In this document: positions 37,901 to 45,009 of the stretch, one piece after another
Layout of the letters: every line of letters begins with the position of its first letter
Numbering within the stretch: position 1 is the stretch's first letter
Origin: a bacterium ADurb.Bin236
GTDB lineage: Bacteria; UBP15; UBA6099
Assembly (NCBI GenBank): GCA_002069885.1
Contig: MWCD01000020.1
Coordinates: 1 to 59,104, forward strand
Length of the DNA: 59,104 nt
Reading direction: 5' to 3'
The notes under the pieces: generated by a model
Seen by the model: only the letters and a program-made list of their open reading frames with translations
The model's database searches: none
Told to the model about the DNA's origin: nothing
Program-made: the position numbers and the translations under genes

Positions 37901-40900
37901 GGTCGGCGTTGGGTTTCAACTTCGCCATTCCCGACTCCACAGCTATCTGCGCTGCGTTGAAAGAATAATCGCCCGGAGTGTCGAACGGCCATGCGGAAGC
38001 GTCTGGAGCCGGCGCCGTGGTAAATCTCCATGGAACCGCAACCCATGTCCCCTCGTTGCCGTATTGGTCTTTTGCCTTGACCCTATAATCATATTCCGTC
38101 GCATAATTCAATTGAGACGAGACCGCCCAAGAGTTCGACGGCTCCCATCCGCTTTCCTGAAGTCCGGGGGCCGACCAGTCTGCATTCGCGGCGTCCACTT
38201 GGAACTTATACTGAACCGTGCTTATGTCGCTCGGCGGCTGAGCCGTAAGCGTCACGTTCACCCCTACGTAGGTTCCGTTGATTTCAGGATACTGAAGGCC
38301 TACTCCCGAAGGAGCGACATTGTCTACCGCGAAAAAAGTAGAGTACCTCGTGGCACCTGAGTTTACACCGTCGTTGGGAGTCAATTTGACATACACGTTC
38401 GAGCTTTCGCCGAGATATGCGCCGCCTTCGTTGTTCGCATTTTGCGTGTGCCAAGTCAGCGTGGCTCCCGTCCTCGGAGTGGTTATTCCTGTTATCTGTC
38501 CTGTGGATGTTCCGGCGTTTACTCCCGAATTGTTTACTGCCCCGGCAGACGACGATTGTATATGCGCCTGCCTCCATGTCGATCCTCCGTCAACCGAGAA
38601 CAACACGAGAAGGGACACTGTGTCGTTCTGCGGATCGGACACATTGTACGTGATCGTCACGACCCCGGAGCCGTCCGTCGACGTCTGCGATGCTGAAGTT
38701 ATGCTCGCGTCAGGCTCGTCGTCCGCCACCAGAAAATCCCATGTCGGCGCGGAAAAATCGCCTTCATTTCCGAATTGATCCCTTGCTTTTACATGCCAAT
38801 AATACATTTGGCTCTGAGACAACGCCGCCGGGATCCAAGAAATTGAAGACTGCCATCCGCTCGCCTGAACTCCGGTCGTGAACGCCTCGTCTTCCGCCAA
38901 TTGGATGTAGTATTCGACGTTGGAGATGTCAGTCGCGCCCGCCGCTGTTAGCGTCGGATTTGGAGAAACCCCTGTCGTGCCGTTCGGAGGCGTGGAGCAG
39001 TTGTAGTTCTTGGGAGCCTGATTGTCCACCTTGAACGGCCCGGAAACTTTAGTCTCTCCCTGCGCCGCGTCGAACGTGGTAACTCGCATGTACACAGTGT
39101 CGTCTTCTTCGAGGAACGCTCCCCCCTCGTTTTCCGCGCTCAAAGTCAGCCACACGAACGTCGCTCCGGCCTGCGGCGTGGGAACTCCAGTTATCTGCCC
39201 TGTGGATGTCCCTGAACTCACACCCGTATTGTTCACCGTCCCGGCGCTTGCGGGACTTTTTATTCTCGCTTGATTCCAGTTCGTTCCGTCAGCGGAAAAC
39301 TCAATGAGCAGCCTCGCCGTGTCGTTGTTCAAATCCGTCAGATTATATGTGACAGTCAGTTCCCCGGAAGCGTCCGCCGCCTGAGAGAACCCGGCAAATG
39401 TTATAACCGGCGTCATGGGTATCGTTCTGAACGAGAACGCCGTGGTGTAAGCGGACTCCCTGTCGCACGTGTCTTTCGCTTTGACTCTCCAGTAGTAAAC
39501 AGTGTCCGCGGGAAGCGAAACCGGCACGACCCATTCATCCGAGCCGCTTATCCATCCGCTTTCCTGCAACCCTGCCGTGAACCCGGAGTTGGAAGCTATC
39601 TGGAAATAGTAAGAGATTGCGCCCGCATCCACCGCGCCCGCCGCTTTCAGCGTCGGATTGAAAGCCACGTTCGTCGCGCCGTTCGCAGGAGAACTATTGG
39701 TCAATCCGATCGGGGCGACTATGTCAACGACGTAGTTGATATCCTCGTTGTTATGCCAATATTGCTCGTTGCCTTTGGCGTCACGGCAAGATATGTAGAG
39801 ATATTCGTTTACGGGAATAAGCCCCGATGTGGCGCAAGTGAGATTCTGTGTGCCTCCGCCACCGCAGGTCCCGTCTCCCGGAGCAGTCATGTTCGAGTAG
39901 TCTTTGTCCGTCAGAGACCATCTGCACCATGCGTTTTCATTGACCGTCACCTGTACGGCGGGACTCGTCGAACATACAATCGCGCCCTTATCGGGATTCC
40001 AAGTCAATTGGGTCGGAGCCGCTGAGTCGATTTTGTAAACAAGTTGCTGAGTAACCGAGTTAGAGCATCCGTCCGCGCAGGCGATATATATGTTGTTGTC
40101 CCCCTCGGCCAGCCCGGAAACCGCGCATGATATCGCCGTGGTTCCTCCGCCGGAGCACTCGTTGGCGGACGGCATGTCCCAATACGTCTGGTTCGCGGTC
40201 GACCATCTACACACGCCCTCGGCGTCCAGCGCGAGGTCAACTGATATCGCTGATGATTCCACGTATGAACCGCTCGCAGGCGCGTGACCGCTCTGCGCCG
40301 GAGCAGCGTCGTCATATACGAAGCCTACTCCGTTGCTCTTGTACGTTCCGCTGGTGACGAAGACGTCGTCGGTCGTCGCTCCAACCGGAACTGTCAGTGA
40401 TATCGAAGCGTGCGTCCACCCCGATATATTCCCGTCGGGAACCATCTGGTCTAAACTGTTCGCCACATTGTTGGTCGCATTCGACCTGTTGCCAGCCGCC
40501 GGGCACGTTCCAGACTGGCACAAGTGATTTCCCGTGATTGTCACAGCCAGCCCGGCGCCGCCGCACTGCGGAGCTATTTCTGTTATCCTCGGCAGTATCC
40601 TGAATCCGGTGAAAGTCGCCGTTCTGTTGTCCGCAGGCGTAGTGCGGGTCACCACGATATCGCCCGTATAGGAGTCGTCCGGGATTGTCGCTGGGACTCT
40701 GACCTCGATCGCAGTGTCCGTCCACGAGTTCACTGTCGCCGTTTGGCCTAGTATCGTTACCGTCCCGCCTGTTCCGAACCTCTTTCCGTTTATCGTTATC
40801 ACTCCGTGCGCGTCACCGGCGTCATACTCTCTCGCGGCGTTCTCCACAGACGGAGTCGTAATGCTGTCGATTTTGGGGTACACGTAGAAGTTGAGAGGAG

Positions 40901-42284
40901 TGAGGTCATTGTTCCCCCGCGCCTTGACCACCAGCGCGCTGGCGCCTCCGTAGTCGCTGACCGCGTCGTTGACGGTGAATGTTATCGACGTGTCGCTCCA
41001 TGCTGATACATCGGCGCACGCGACTTCATAAGTTCCTAAGTTAACCGAACTGACAGCCGAAAGGCAGGAAGAGCCGAATTTTGAGCCTGTCACTGTGGCG
41101 GACTGGCCGGGTCTCGCTCCAAGATTGTTCAGAGCCGACTCGGCATTGTTCGTGTATGATGTGGCATTAGGCGGGGTCCACCAGTTGCCAGTAACCAGAA
41201 AGCTTCCTCTTCCTCCAGCGGCATTGTTATTAGTCGCCCGTTGATGATATCTCTGAATCGCGGCTCCCGAACTGAAATCCGCCTGCGCGTGCATCTTTCC
41301 AAAGATGCCGATATTTGCCGTTCCTCCTGAAATTCTGAGATTGAACATCCTCGCAGGAGTCGTTGTTCCTGTTTCCCTCACTCCGATATTATTGGAGGAC
41401 GTCGCGTCGTTCTCGAACGCGACCTCCGCCACCGATTGCGCCGTCGGAGACCCAGTCCCGCAGCAACCGCTGAGATTGTAATCCTGCCATGTGGCGTCCG
41501 CCGTCGGTTTGCCGATGTTTGAAAACAGCTCCGTGAACTGCTCCTCAGGCGACGCGCTCCAATACCCGACATAATAAACCGTGCTGTTCGCCCTGTCGCT
41601 CAGGTACAACTGCACCTGATTCGACGCGTTCACTTTAGAATGCATCGTTACGGTATTTGCGGTTGTATTTGTCGGTCTTCTGGAATATGCGCGTCTGTCA
41701 ATTGAAGATCCGACTTCTCTAACTCCCAGATACTTGTCAGAGTTGGTTCGGTTCGACAGCACGAATTCACCGACCAGTCCAGCGCCTGCCCCCACATTCA
41801 CTGTCTGCCATGTGCCGTCCGCCGTCGTGCTTACTGTGGCAAACCTTTCCACATACGTTCCAGCCGTCCAATATCCCAATATGACAAAGCTTGTCCTTGT
41901 GACATTGTCCACGTAATATTGAATCTGCCCAGTCGCGTTCGACTGAACATGCATTACCATCACATTCATCAAATCATTTGTCGACGATCTGTTTATTGTG
42001 ACATATCTGTTGAGCGCCGATCCTACGGCTCTTACGCCGCCAGTCCTGTCTGCGTTTCCCTGAGTCACCACAAATGCCGCCTCAACAACCGCATTTCCCG
42101 GAATACCATACAAAGCATTTAAATTTACAGTCGTCCACGTCCCCGCAACTGTCGGAGTTATCGTTCCGTAGAGATGCACATATGTGGGGCCGCCAAGCGC
42201 CTTTCCCGGCCTTAGCGTCATAACCATAGCCGACGCTATCGCGACAAAAATTAAAAACTTCGCGGCACTTGATGGTTTTCTCAT
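28911..42284 (-). CDS. Giant secreted multidomain surface protein (DUF2341, TIG, FN3, lamin-tail, PQQ propeller)
   Basis: The protein has 4457 residues. ATG 42284 is chosen: GGAG lies 7 bases before it, and it opens a signal peptide (FLIFVAIASAMVMTL); a longer form from 42350 adds 22 unlikely residues. Order, approximate: three roughly 100-residue repeats (30-360, each with VREVGS or VRAVGS); TIG/IPT domains (375-660); Cys-bearing Ig-like repeats; three FN3-like units with NGATNVAFNPTL-type starts (870, 1100, 1335); DUF2341 (1465-1560); a Gly-rich block (1660-1815); two TIG (2105-2215); a second DUF2341 (2305-2400); a lamin-tail domain (2825-2930); more Ig-like units; an Asp-rich calcium-type loop DVNDNGEYDSG (about 3870); and a PQQ-like propeller (4085-4457). 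The reading frame is intact over 13.4 kb. A surface fibre or adhesin role is inferred. Confidence 0.88.
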   Translation of the reverse strand: MRKPSSAAKFLIFVAIASAMVMTLRPGKALGGPTYVHLYGTITPTVAGTWTTVNLNALYGIPGNAVVEAAFVVTQGNADRTGGVRAVGSALNRYVTINRSSTNDLMNVMVMHVQSNATGQIQYYVDNVTRTSFVILGYWTAGTYVERFATVSTTADGTWQTVNVGAGAGLVGEFVLSNRTNSDKYLGVREVGSSIDRRAYSRRPTNTTANTVTMHSKVNASNQVQLYLSDRANSTVYYVGYWSASPEEQFTELFSNIGKPTADATWQDYNLSGCCGTGSPTAQSVAEVAFENDATSSNNIGVRETGTTTPARMFNLRISGGTANIGIFGKMHAQADFSSGAAIQRYHQRATNNNAAGGRGSFLVTGNWWTPPNATSYTNNAESALNNLGARPGQSATVTGSKFGSSCLSAVSSVNLGTYEVACADVSAWSDTSITFTVNDAVSDYGGASALVVKARGNNDLTPLNFYVYPKIDSITTPSVENAAREYDAGDAHGVITINGKRFGTGGTVTILGQTATVNSWTDTAIEVRVPATIPDDSYTGDIVVTRTTPADNRTATFTGFRILPRITEIAPQCGGAGLAVTITGNHLCQSGTCPAAGNRSNATNNVANSLDQMVPDGNISGWTHASISLTVPVGATTDDVFVTSGTYKSNGVGFVYDDAAPAQSGHAPASGSYVESSAISVDLALDAEGVCRWSTANQTYWDMPSANECSGGGTTAISCAVSGLAEGDNNIYIACADGCSNSVTQQLVYKIDSAAPTQLTWNPDKGAIVCSTSPAVQVTVNENAWCRWSLTDKDYSNMTAPGDGTCGGGGTQNLTCATSGLIPVNEYLYISCRDAKGNEQYWHNNEDINYVVDIVAPIGLTNSSPANGATNVAFNPTLKAAGAVDAGAISYYFQIASNSGFTAGLQESGWISGSDEWVVPVSLPADTVYYWRVKAKDTCDRESAYTTAFSFRTIPMTPVITFAGFSQAADASGELTVTYNLTDLNNDTARLLIEFSADGTNWNQARIKSPASAGTVNNTGVSSGTSTGQITGVPTPQAGATFVWLTLSAENEGGAFLEEDDTVYMRVTTFDAAQGETKVSGPFKVDNQAPKNYNCSTPPNGTTGVSPNPTLTAAGATDISNVEYYIQLAEDEAFTTGVQASGWQSSISWIPAALSQSQMYYWHVKARDQFGNEGDFSAPTWDFLVADDEPDASITSASQTSTDGSGVVTITYNVSDPQNDTVSLLVLFSVDGGSTWRQAHIQSSSAGAVNNSGVNAGTSTGQITGITTPRTGATLTWHTQNANNEGGAYLGESSNVYVKLTPNDGVNSGATRYSTFFAVDNVAPSGVGLQYPEINGTYVGVNVTLTAQPPSDISTVQYKFQVDAANADWSAPGLQESGWEPSNSWAVSSQLNYATEYDYRVKAKDQYGNEGTWVAVPWRFTTAPAPDASAWPFDTPGDYSFNAAQIAVESGMAKLKPNADPVWMNDSWLYRKAVTVNNSGNPFLLTDQQVKVDLNSVVFNFAKARANGEDIRFTDSDGVTALDYWVSSYNSGAQTATMWVKVPSVPQSSTKTIYMYYGNASAPDASSLSATMDAQAFTDGATAWTNLASSTNVNLTYNSNDVILGSPLIVDGAVVELNCDAGCYFPYIRVVNGGIIKTTAQKALKLYAKEIYVDATSKIDANRMGYPGGPQNTIRYGRNDGTSPSGTPGTAGGYGGQSAGTTDGPGGGGGAHGGLGGSGGGANGTGEIAGAGGGTAYGNNSNQTAFFGGGGGAGGKSARGADTDRGIGGAGGAGGGIALLDAETITILGTVSANGEAGRQGTCYSDTNSGGGGGGRVKVFCATCSIAGAMSASAGTSGGASYAAPVSTNGTAGTTYLSPGGSFVYTYDFANSVSGSIVSNNISSFFLGGTFHAQNTLPSDPSAGSLAFQIQRASDSSTLCSITPAQAAAGFDASGCTLADVPVKLRANLGMTMAPGSPTVRNWTFNYYTRNRADLTIPTSVGSELAFTYFSNTPTISPAASMGQVFSEVTEFVASVITGTVEFQISNNGTNWYYHNGTIWAQQTGGGYPLQTNTSAEINAKVSLFDNEVGDGTFFFRAFLASDGTQKAELDNVNIVYTLPARPVVTGLAPSSGVAGQEITINGSDFGLSQSSSTVTFNGIAAGTANYWSATQIKINAPADVATGHVVVTVRSVLSEQSGNSLFTVSAPSISTVTPSQGYGGDIVLIEGNNFGLVKGPSTVKFHSGVTATCDTWGNAALICRVPSGAQTGNITVTTSGGTATSMFTITTDTSMWPFVVPGDYTKSSASILIDGGAAYLDVVNSPAWFNKSWTTRRALTVSNSSGVAQTDFQLPVYLSVSNFNFDIAQPDGADIRFTTTDGTTLINNYWIQSYDSVGKTAVIWVKVPNVPTGETTLYLYYGNPSAGPLSNKANTFIAESFTDGAAAWTQTNVLSDIEITPIPAHIAFQTSSIPRTCDENWGNSCFGCTNYNNDCTACAPPCILCTGASCVGSEAIDSLRVNEGTYFRPGSNFTVTVDYHAYGSNRFSISYQPPGGGWTQLSCSGLIAAGSYTYTSPTYALNSTPGVHRVRAAMNYNVNCPFTCATQYCDTDELEIYVSYKPSGYFTSVALPGFMGATSFTSPNAQPAGTTLGYKIVKVSDNNELCSITRAQANGGYTIPAGTDCADQTVPVYIRADMQSADPLQSPTVNSWTLNYFRRKIASVSVSAYGASQAKQYPTSRPTVQNNTGLSFEEIISFTDILYPDGSDVTFQISNNGSNWYYHNGTAWVPASGYAQSNSGTAVSQKINAFHNDVGPGTFFFKAYLNSNGSQPSGLDGVSVNKAQLTFSQIVNNGAGDRYVQIYNPFSSDYNLAGHVIGIGPGMEYTIPAGQSIPSKGHYIIAKNQADFISRFGCEAAHVKEWSGLDMSAAGDEVYLKANSGASSSIDLVVWGAYNGAQLPEGQFTAPPGSPASTHAAGKAIRRVVEGYEGNERDSGSDADSSPENEEDLAATFMVDEPSPFCAPPMNGSVVINDSDGYTKIATPVITLTCEDPVGVDCDAQDSMRMACSEAALSSATWVPFEKKCNEPGYNCAFNITTSPGCSSSEGEKTVYVEFRNDMGNIQPTHPSDSTIYDLTPPSVSQILVYSDKEAYLCGTADGCAALSPATGGTVYYNNLGGQGHGQKMTVELVWDDPGGAKYEYRGQYAFGASPTYDGANTGPDIDGADGWKQIFTIDSGETDEIGIKFTVYDKAGNSSFVVLDFVMDNVSPSLMYVWPAAGGRTNWYKDNPGNVVNIDFGWVNKCPLQSAQYRIGTGSWTNIFSSFMTSNYTNNWGLSWAAVPEGSNSISVRASDGCGNTAEHSYIENIQGFIFRKDGTAPSITGVMLTSNAEDYFYGTSDGLDCANVGAYPGVTCAAWFNSATGEGAGQTIDVSVSWTDTASYNRAQGSVAFGSNPPPDYFGPPWNIYYTAAAGVGNQLGTEVSVYDEAGNKSSVKIDYRQDNVKPVSTITNPAVGSWQTADFNLTVSNSDAAPSSGLALCYYRVLSNSIETVAWTTYACAGNPPAITVGSGKNCNVEGANICEVQIYSRDKVNSSVVASRVFSVAWQGPVITNNIAGCPACDDTWRAAAGTVYDIDFSDNGVLDAGEYTIWTGPNRTGSILKDWTAVFGPGLGAGSFATDFQIDFDSAQNGINYVSVRASNIAALSTTLTDAFYLRKDTQAPSTPVVTGYDSSAMNVVLTDGEWGAYANPYFAWSADIDNPASPAPNSGVKQFNIYFGNNPAGVPDTVAASAFYEVAQVLVSGETYYLRIGVEDNAGNAAAAQTVFVYKYDDTGLSVVATDSAALLTNNVTKGQQNVVFARLDLSSANRTVDLLSLKVELIGVDADISAARLAHDVNDNGEYDSGVDPLLGSDKTFASGALTFDGFTLSVNTTDTESLLILLDISGSATQANTVGIRILESNITADGAVASFAQSPFSTSLATIMNPAALTSAFDYITTPINTEHDFTVRVTVTNAAGSSRADTVAPVPVELSKNYSDGATVSLVSGPVPASANLSAGQSQTFVYAFRALTNGSVAFEMESLGTESNLKTPAASNLAQSNLVVITNQGPLLWTFDDGGSTDSFYGSAAPARNPINEQVIYIGNDNNKLYAIRIADGAKKWEYTAGSPIKSTPYVRDYVVYFGDESGNFYAVRDNTGSASLEWSRSVASAAIRTSSTRWVNGASEGRLYFASLDGKMYCRKTSDGNPCTDWSDVNLGSPIYSTPANANDGYIYVGASNGTIAKVDRTSGNVIAIYAGYGGISASPFMYPKNPAVPLDGAWLWIGALNGSVYKIDSTLPPGSEQVWSFSPSSPIPAQEFRNSIFVDVFSGGAGSLAVYAGNDNGCVYAISNSGEQMWKFPPGAEAINGAVSGCILLDFTTNKLYFGAENHHYYALQNNTTAPTVISGWPYYTGGPIVACPSLFGSVVMIPSTNGKIYAFTR

Positions 42285-42840
42285 TGTTTTGCTCCGATGA
42301 TTTTTGCAACTTTGTCTGTGACTACTAATAATGTGTTTAACTATCATCATATTGTTTAATAATTATCCCATTAATATAATAAATATAAAACCATCCTTAT
42401 TATACCCCAAATTTTCTTCATTAAACAGGAAAAATGCGCGCATTCCGGGCTTTCCGACAAATCATCAACTTGAGCCACAGGTTCCATTCCCTATACAATC
42501 ACAAATTATTGCTTTGGTTGCAGTGTTATTTTAAGTTTTCTTAGAAACAAACCATCTACTGCAACTTGTTTTTTACTGCAATTAAATGATATTAATCACA
42601 AACATCCCTATCAGGCGATTTTTATCTGGATTTTCGGTCAAATCTGCCCGTCCGCATCACGGATTTATACTGGACGAATCCGAGACATTGGCATTATGCT
42701 TTCGTTTTTCACATTAAAATGGCTATAAAAATCTCAGAAATCATGAAAGTTTTGTTTTTCGTTGCTTGTCGTATTTTTTCAATCCGTATTGTAGCATTAA
42801 TTCAAAGTTACATGTCATGATGGTTGTTATGGAGGAAAAT
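42285..42840. other. AT-rich divergent control region
   Basis: About 556 bases without a supportable gene between the giant gene and the carbonic anhydrase gene. It contains TATAAT on the minus strand (42399-42404), a possible -10 box for the giant gene, but no convincing -35. Rightward promoter candidates near 42760-42795 are weak. I see no riboswitch or tRNA. Confidence 0.4.
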
Positions 42841-43218
42841 ATGTCTCACGGAACATTTGCGACTCAAATCAACTGCATGGACGGCAGGACTCAGGAACCG
42901 GCGCTGAAATGGATTAAAGAGAAATTCGGCGTTGATTACGTTGATAACATAACCGAACCGGGGCCTGACAAGATTCTTGCGCAGGGAATACAGCCCAACC
43001 TCGACTCGATAAAAGCCCGCGCTATGATATCCGTTTACAAACACGGCAGCCGCAACATCGTTATCGTCGCTCACCATGACTGTGCGGGAAATCCGGTATG
43101 CAAAAAAGAGCATGCGGATATGGTTCACAAGGCTGTCGAAGTCGTCCGTTCTTGGGGATTGCCCGCTTCAGTTCAATCAGTGTGGATTGACAGGAACTGG
43201 CATGTGAAAGAAATCTGA
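42841..43218 (+). CDS. Minimal beta-class carbonic anhydrase-like protein
   Basis: A 125-residue protein with the zinc site pattern of beta-carbonic anhydrases: CMDGRTQ (Cys plus the Asp/Arg dyad) near residues 13-19 and AHHDCAGNP (HxxC) near 78-86. It is much shorter than typical beta enzymes (about 200 residues) and lacks the long N-terminal helices. Some short family members or regulators keep only this core. ATG 42841 is preferred because GGAGG lies just upstream (42831-42835); upstream in-frame starts have no ribosome site. Beside a CO2-fixing gene cluster, interconversion of CO2 and bicarbonate is an attractive role, but activity is not shown. Confidence 0.75.
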   Translation: MSHGTFATQINCMDGRTQEPALKWIKEKFGVDYVDNITEPGPDKILAQGIQPNLDSIKARAMISVYKHGSRNIVIVAHHDCAGNPVCKKEHADMVHKAVEVVRSWGLPASVQSVWIDRNWHVKEI

Positions 43219-43344
43219 TTCCGATCGCCGTAAAGGATTTCGGACATTTTTCCGCCAGCCGGACCGGATTAATAATCTGCCTTTTAATTCACGTTTTTCC
43301 CGTTATAATTATCGGCGCGCGCTATAACGCGCCGGAGGCTATTT

Positions 43345-43842
43345 TTGACGGCTTACGCTCTGATGATGGTTCTGGCGTTCATGTCGAGCGTCTTCATATT
43401 TTTGCCAAGCGAAGCCATCTTGCTCACTCTGGCAAACATCGACAAAGTCCCGCCGATTGAAGCGTTCGGGAGAACGCTTGAGGTCGCCCGATACAGCACG
43501 GATTTCCCGTGGCTGCTTCCGTTCGCGGCGGCTTTCGGAAGCAACTTCGGAAGCTGGCTTTACTATCTGATGGGAAAAGGCTCGTTGAATATCAGCGACA
43601 AATTGAGAAAGAAGATAGAAAGCTTCGACTTTGAACGTTTAGGCAAAGGCCGGGAGGCCGTCATCTTCGTTTCAGGCGTTGTCAGCATTCCCCCGGTCTC
43701 AGCGACGGCTATCGCATCGGGCATGATCCGTTTCAATTTTGCGAGATATTACGCCGTCTCATTCGCCGGGAAAGTGGTCAGATATTATCTTGTGCTACTC
43801 ATTGGCCGGGCGGCGGTGGAAACCGCTCTCAGGCTGTTTTAG
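43345..43842 (+). CDS. Small VTT/DedA-like (SNARE-associated type) membrane protein
   Basis: A 165-residue membrane protein with the VTT layout: a re-entrant-like segment LLPFAAAFGSNFGSWLYYLMGKG near 58-80, an amphipathic linker, then SGVVSIPPVSATAIASGMIRFNF near 112-135 and FAGKVVRYYLVLLIGRAAVE. This resembles YqaA/DedA proteins implicated in lipid flipping or envelope maintenance. The TTG start 43345 is supported by GGAGG 6 bases upstream; ATG 43363 is an alternative. It follows the carbonic anhydrase gene by 126 bases. Confidence 0.7.
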   Translation: MTAYALMMVLAFMSSVFIFLPSEAILLTLANIDKVPPIEAFGRTLEVARYSTDFPWLLPFAAAFGSNFGSWLYYLMGKGSLNISDKLRKKIESFDFERLGKGREAVIFVSGVVSIPPVSATAIASGMIRFNFARYYAVSFAGKVVRYYLVLLIGRAAVETALRLF

Positions 43843-43901
43843 CGCCCTTCTCAAATTCCCCGCAACTTCTCAACGAAAATTGCCGCAATATCGTCCGCTA
43901 G

Positions 43902-43950
43902 GCGTTTTTGCTGGCGCGCAAAAACGCGGAAGCTTTCTTCCACGCTTTTT
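43902..43950. terminator. Bidirectional terminator between the VTT gene and folD
   Basis: GCGTTTTTGC-6-GCAAAAACGC (43902-43927) is next to GGAAG-CTTT-CTTCC (43928-43941). On the plus strand TTTTT follows at 43946-43950; on the minus strand TTTTT follows the second hairpin (complement of 43920-43924). It can end both the rightward VTT transcript and the long leftward Wood-Ljungdahl transcript. Confidence 0.65.
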
Positions 43951-44005
43951 CGCAAATGGAAATATAAAAATCTGTTAATCGCCTATGTTGCGAGGCTGAG
44001 CCGCG

Positions 44006-44902
44006 TTATTTTTTTGCGGCGCGTTGCGCTGACATCAGAGTGTTTTTCATCAGCATGGCGATTGTCATCGGGCCTACTCCGCCGGGAACGGGCGTGATGA
44101 AGGCCGCGTTTTCAGAAGCCGCGGCGTATTCGACGTCCCCTACAAGCCTCGTTCCGCTCTTGGCGGCGGGATCGCTGATTCTGTTCACGCCGACGTCGAT
44201 GACCGTCGCGCCTTTGCCTATCCAGTCGCCTTTGACGAATTCCGGGCTTCCGATGGCGGCCACCACAATGTCGGCGGCCCTGACCACGTCCGCCAAGTTC
44301 TTCGTGCGCGAGTGGCAGATGGTGACAGTGCAGTTGAGGCTCATCAGCATCATAGCGACGGGTTTTCCGACGATGTTGCTGCGGCCAATGACGACCGCGT
44401 TGGCTCCGTCGAGTTTCACTCCGGAACGCTGGAGCAACTCGATGCAGCCGTACGGCGTGCAAGGCAGGAACACTCCGGCGTCCGCCATGTCGCTGAACTT
44501 TTTCAGCGTCATGAACTTGCCGACGTTCATCGGATGGAATCCATCGACGTCTTTGGCCGGGTCGATGGCGAGAAGCACCTGATTCTCGTCTAGATGCTTC
44601 GGCAGAGGAAGCTGACAGAGTATGCCGTGAATCGCAGGATCGTTATTGAGCTTATCAATCAGAGCCATCAAGTCTTCCTGTTTGGCGTCGGCGGGAAGCC
44701 TGTGCTCGATCGAGTTGATATTGCACTGTTTGCAGGAGATGCCTTTGTTCTTGACGTAGACCTGAGACGCGGGGTCTTCGCCTACGAGAATGACAGCAAG
44801 CCCGGCCTGAACGCCGGTTTCTTCCTTGAGTTTGAGCACAGCAGCGCCGATTTCCGCTTTCAACTGCTCGGAGACGGCTTTTCCATCGATAATCTGAGCC
44901 AT
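44006..44902 (-). CDS. folD: Bifunctional methylene-THF dehydrogenase / methenyl-THF cyclohydrolase
   Basis: A 298-residue cytoplasmic enzyme of the methyl branch that converts 10-formyl-THF to 5,10-methylene-THF. Motifs seen are SQVYVKNKGISCKQ (catalytic Lys of the YVxxK motif), GILCQLPLPKHLDE, the dinucleotide-binding GRSNIVGKPVAMML and PVPGGVGPMTIAML. The length is standard. It is the last gene of the leftward Wood-Ljungdahl train, 107 bases after acsD and just before a terminator. Confidence 0.97.
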   Translation of the reverse strand: MAQIIDGKAVSEQLKAEIGAAVLKLKEETGVQAGLAVILVGEDPASQVYVKNKGISCKQCNINSIEHRLPADAKQEDLMALIDKLNNDPAIHGILCQLPLPKHLDENQVLLAIDPAKDVDGFHPMNVGKFMTLKKFSDMADAGVFLPCTPYGCIELLQRSGVKLDGANAVVIGRSNIVGKPVAMMLMSLNCTVTICHSRTKNLADVVRAADIVVAAIGSPEFVKGDWIGKGATVIDVGVNRISDPAAKSGTRLVGDVEYAAASENAAFITPVPGGVGPMTIAMLMKNTLMSAQRAAKK

Positions 44903-45009
44903 AAAAAACCCCCTCTATGAAATAGTTGTCCGGCTCTCGGGCGAAGCCGCCGCCGGTCTGCGCATGTTCGCGCGCGATCCTTGCCGGACCGCGCGCGCCG
45001 CGCTCTCTT

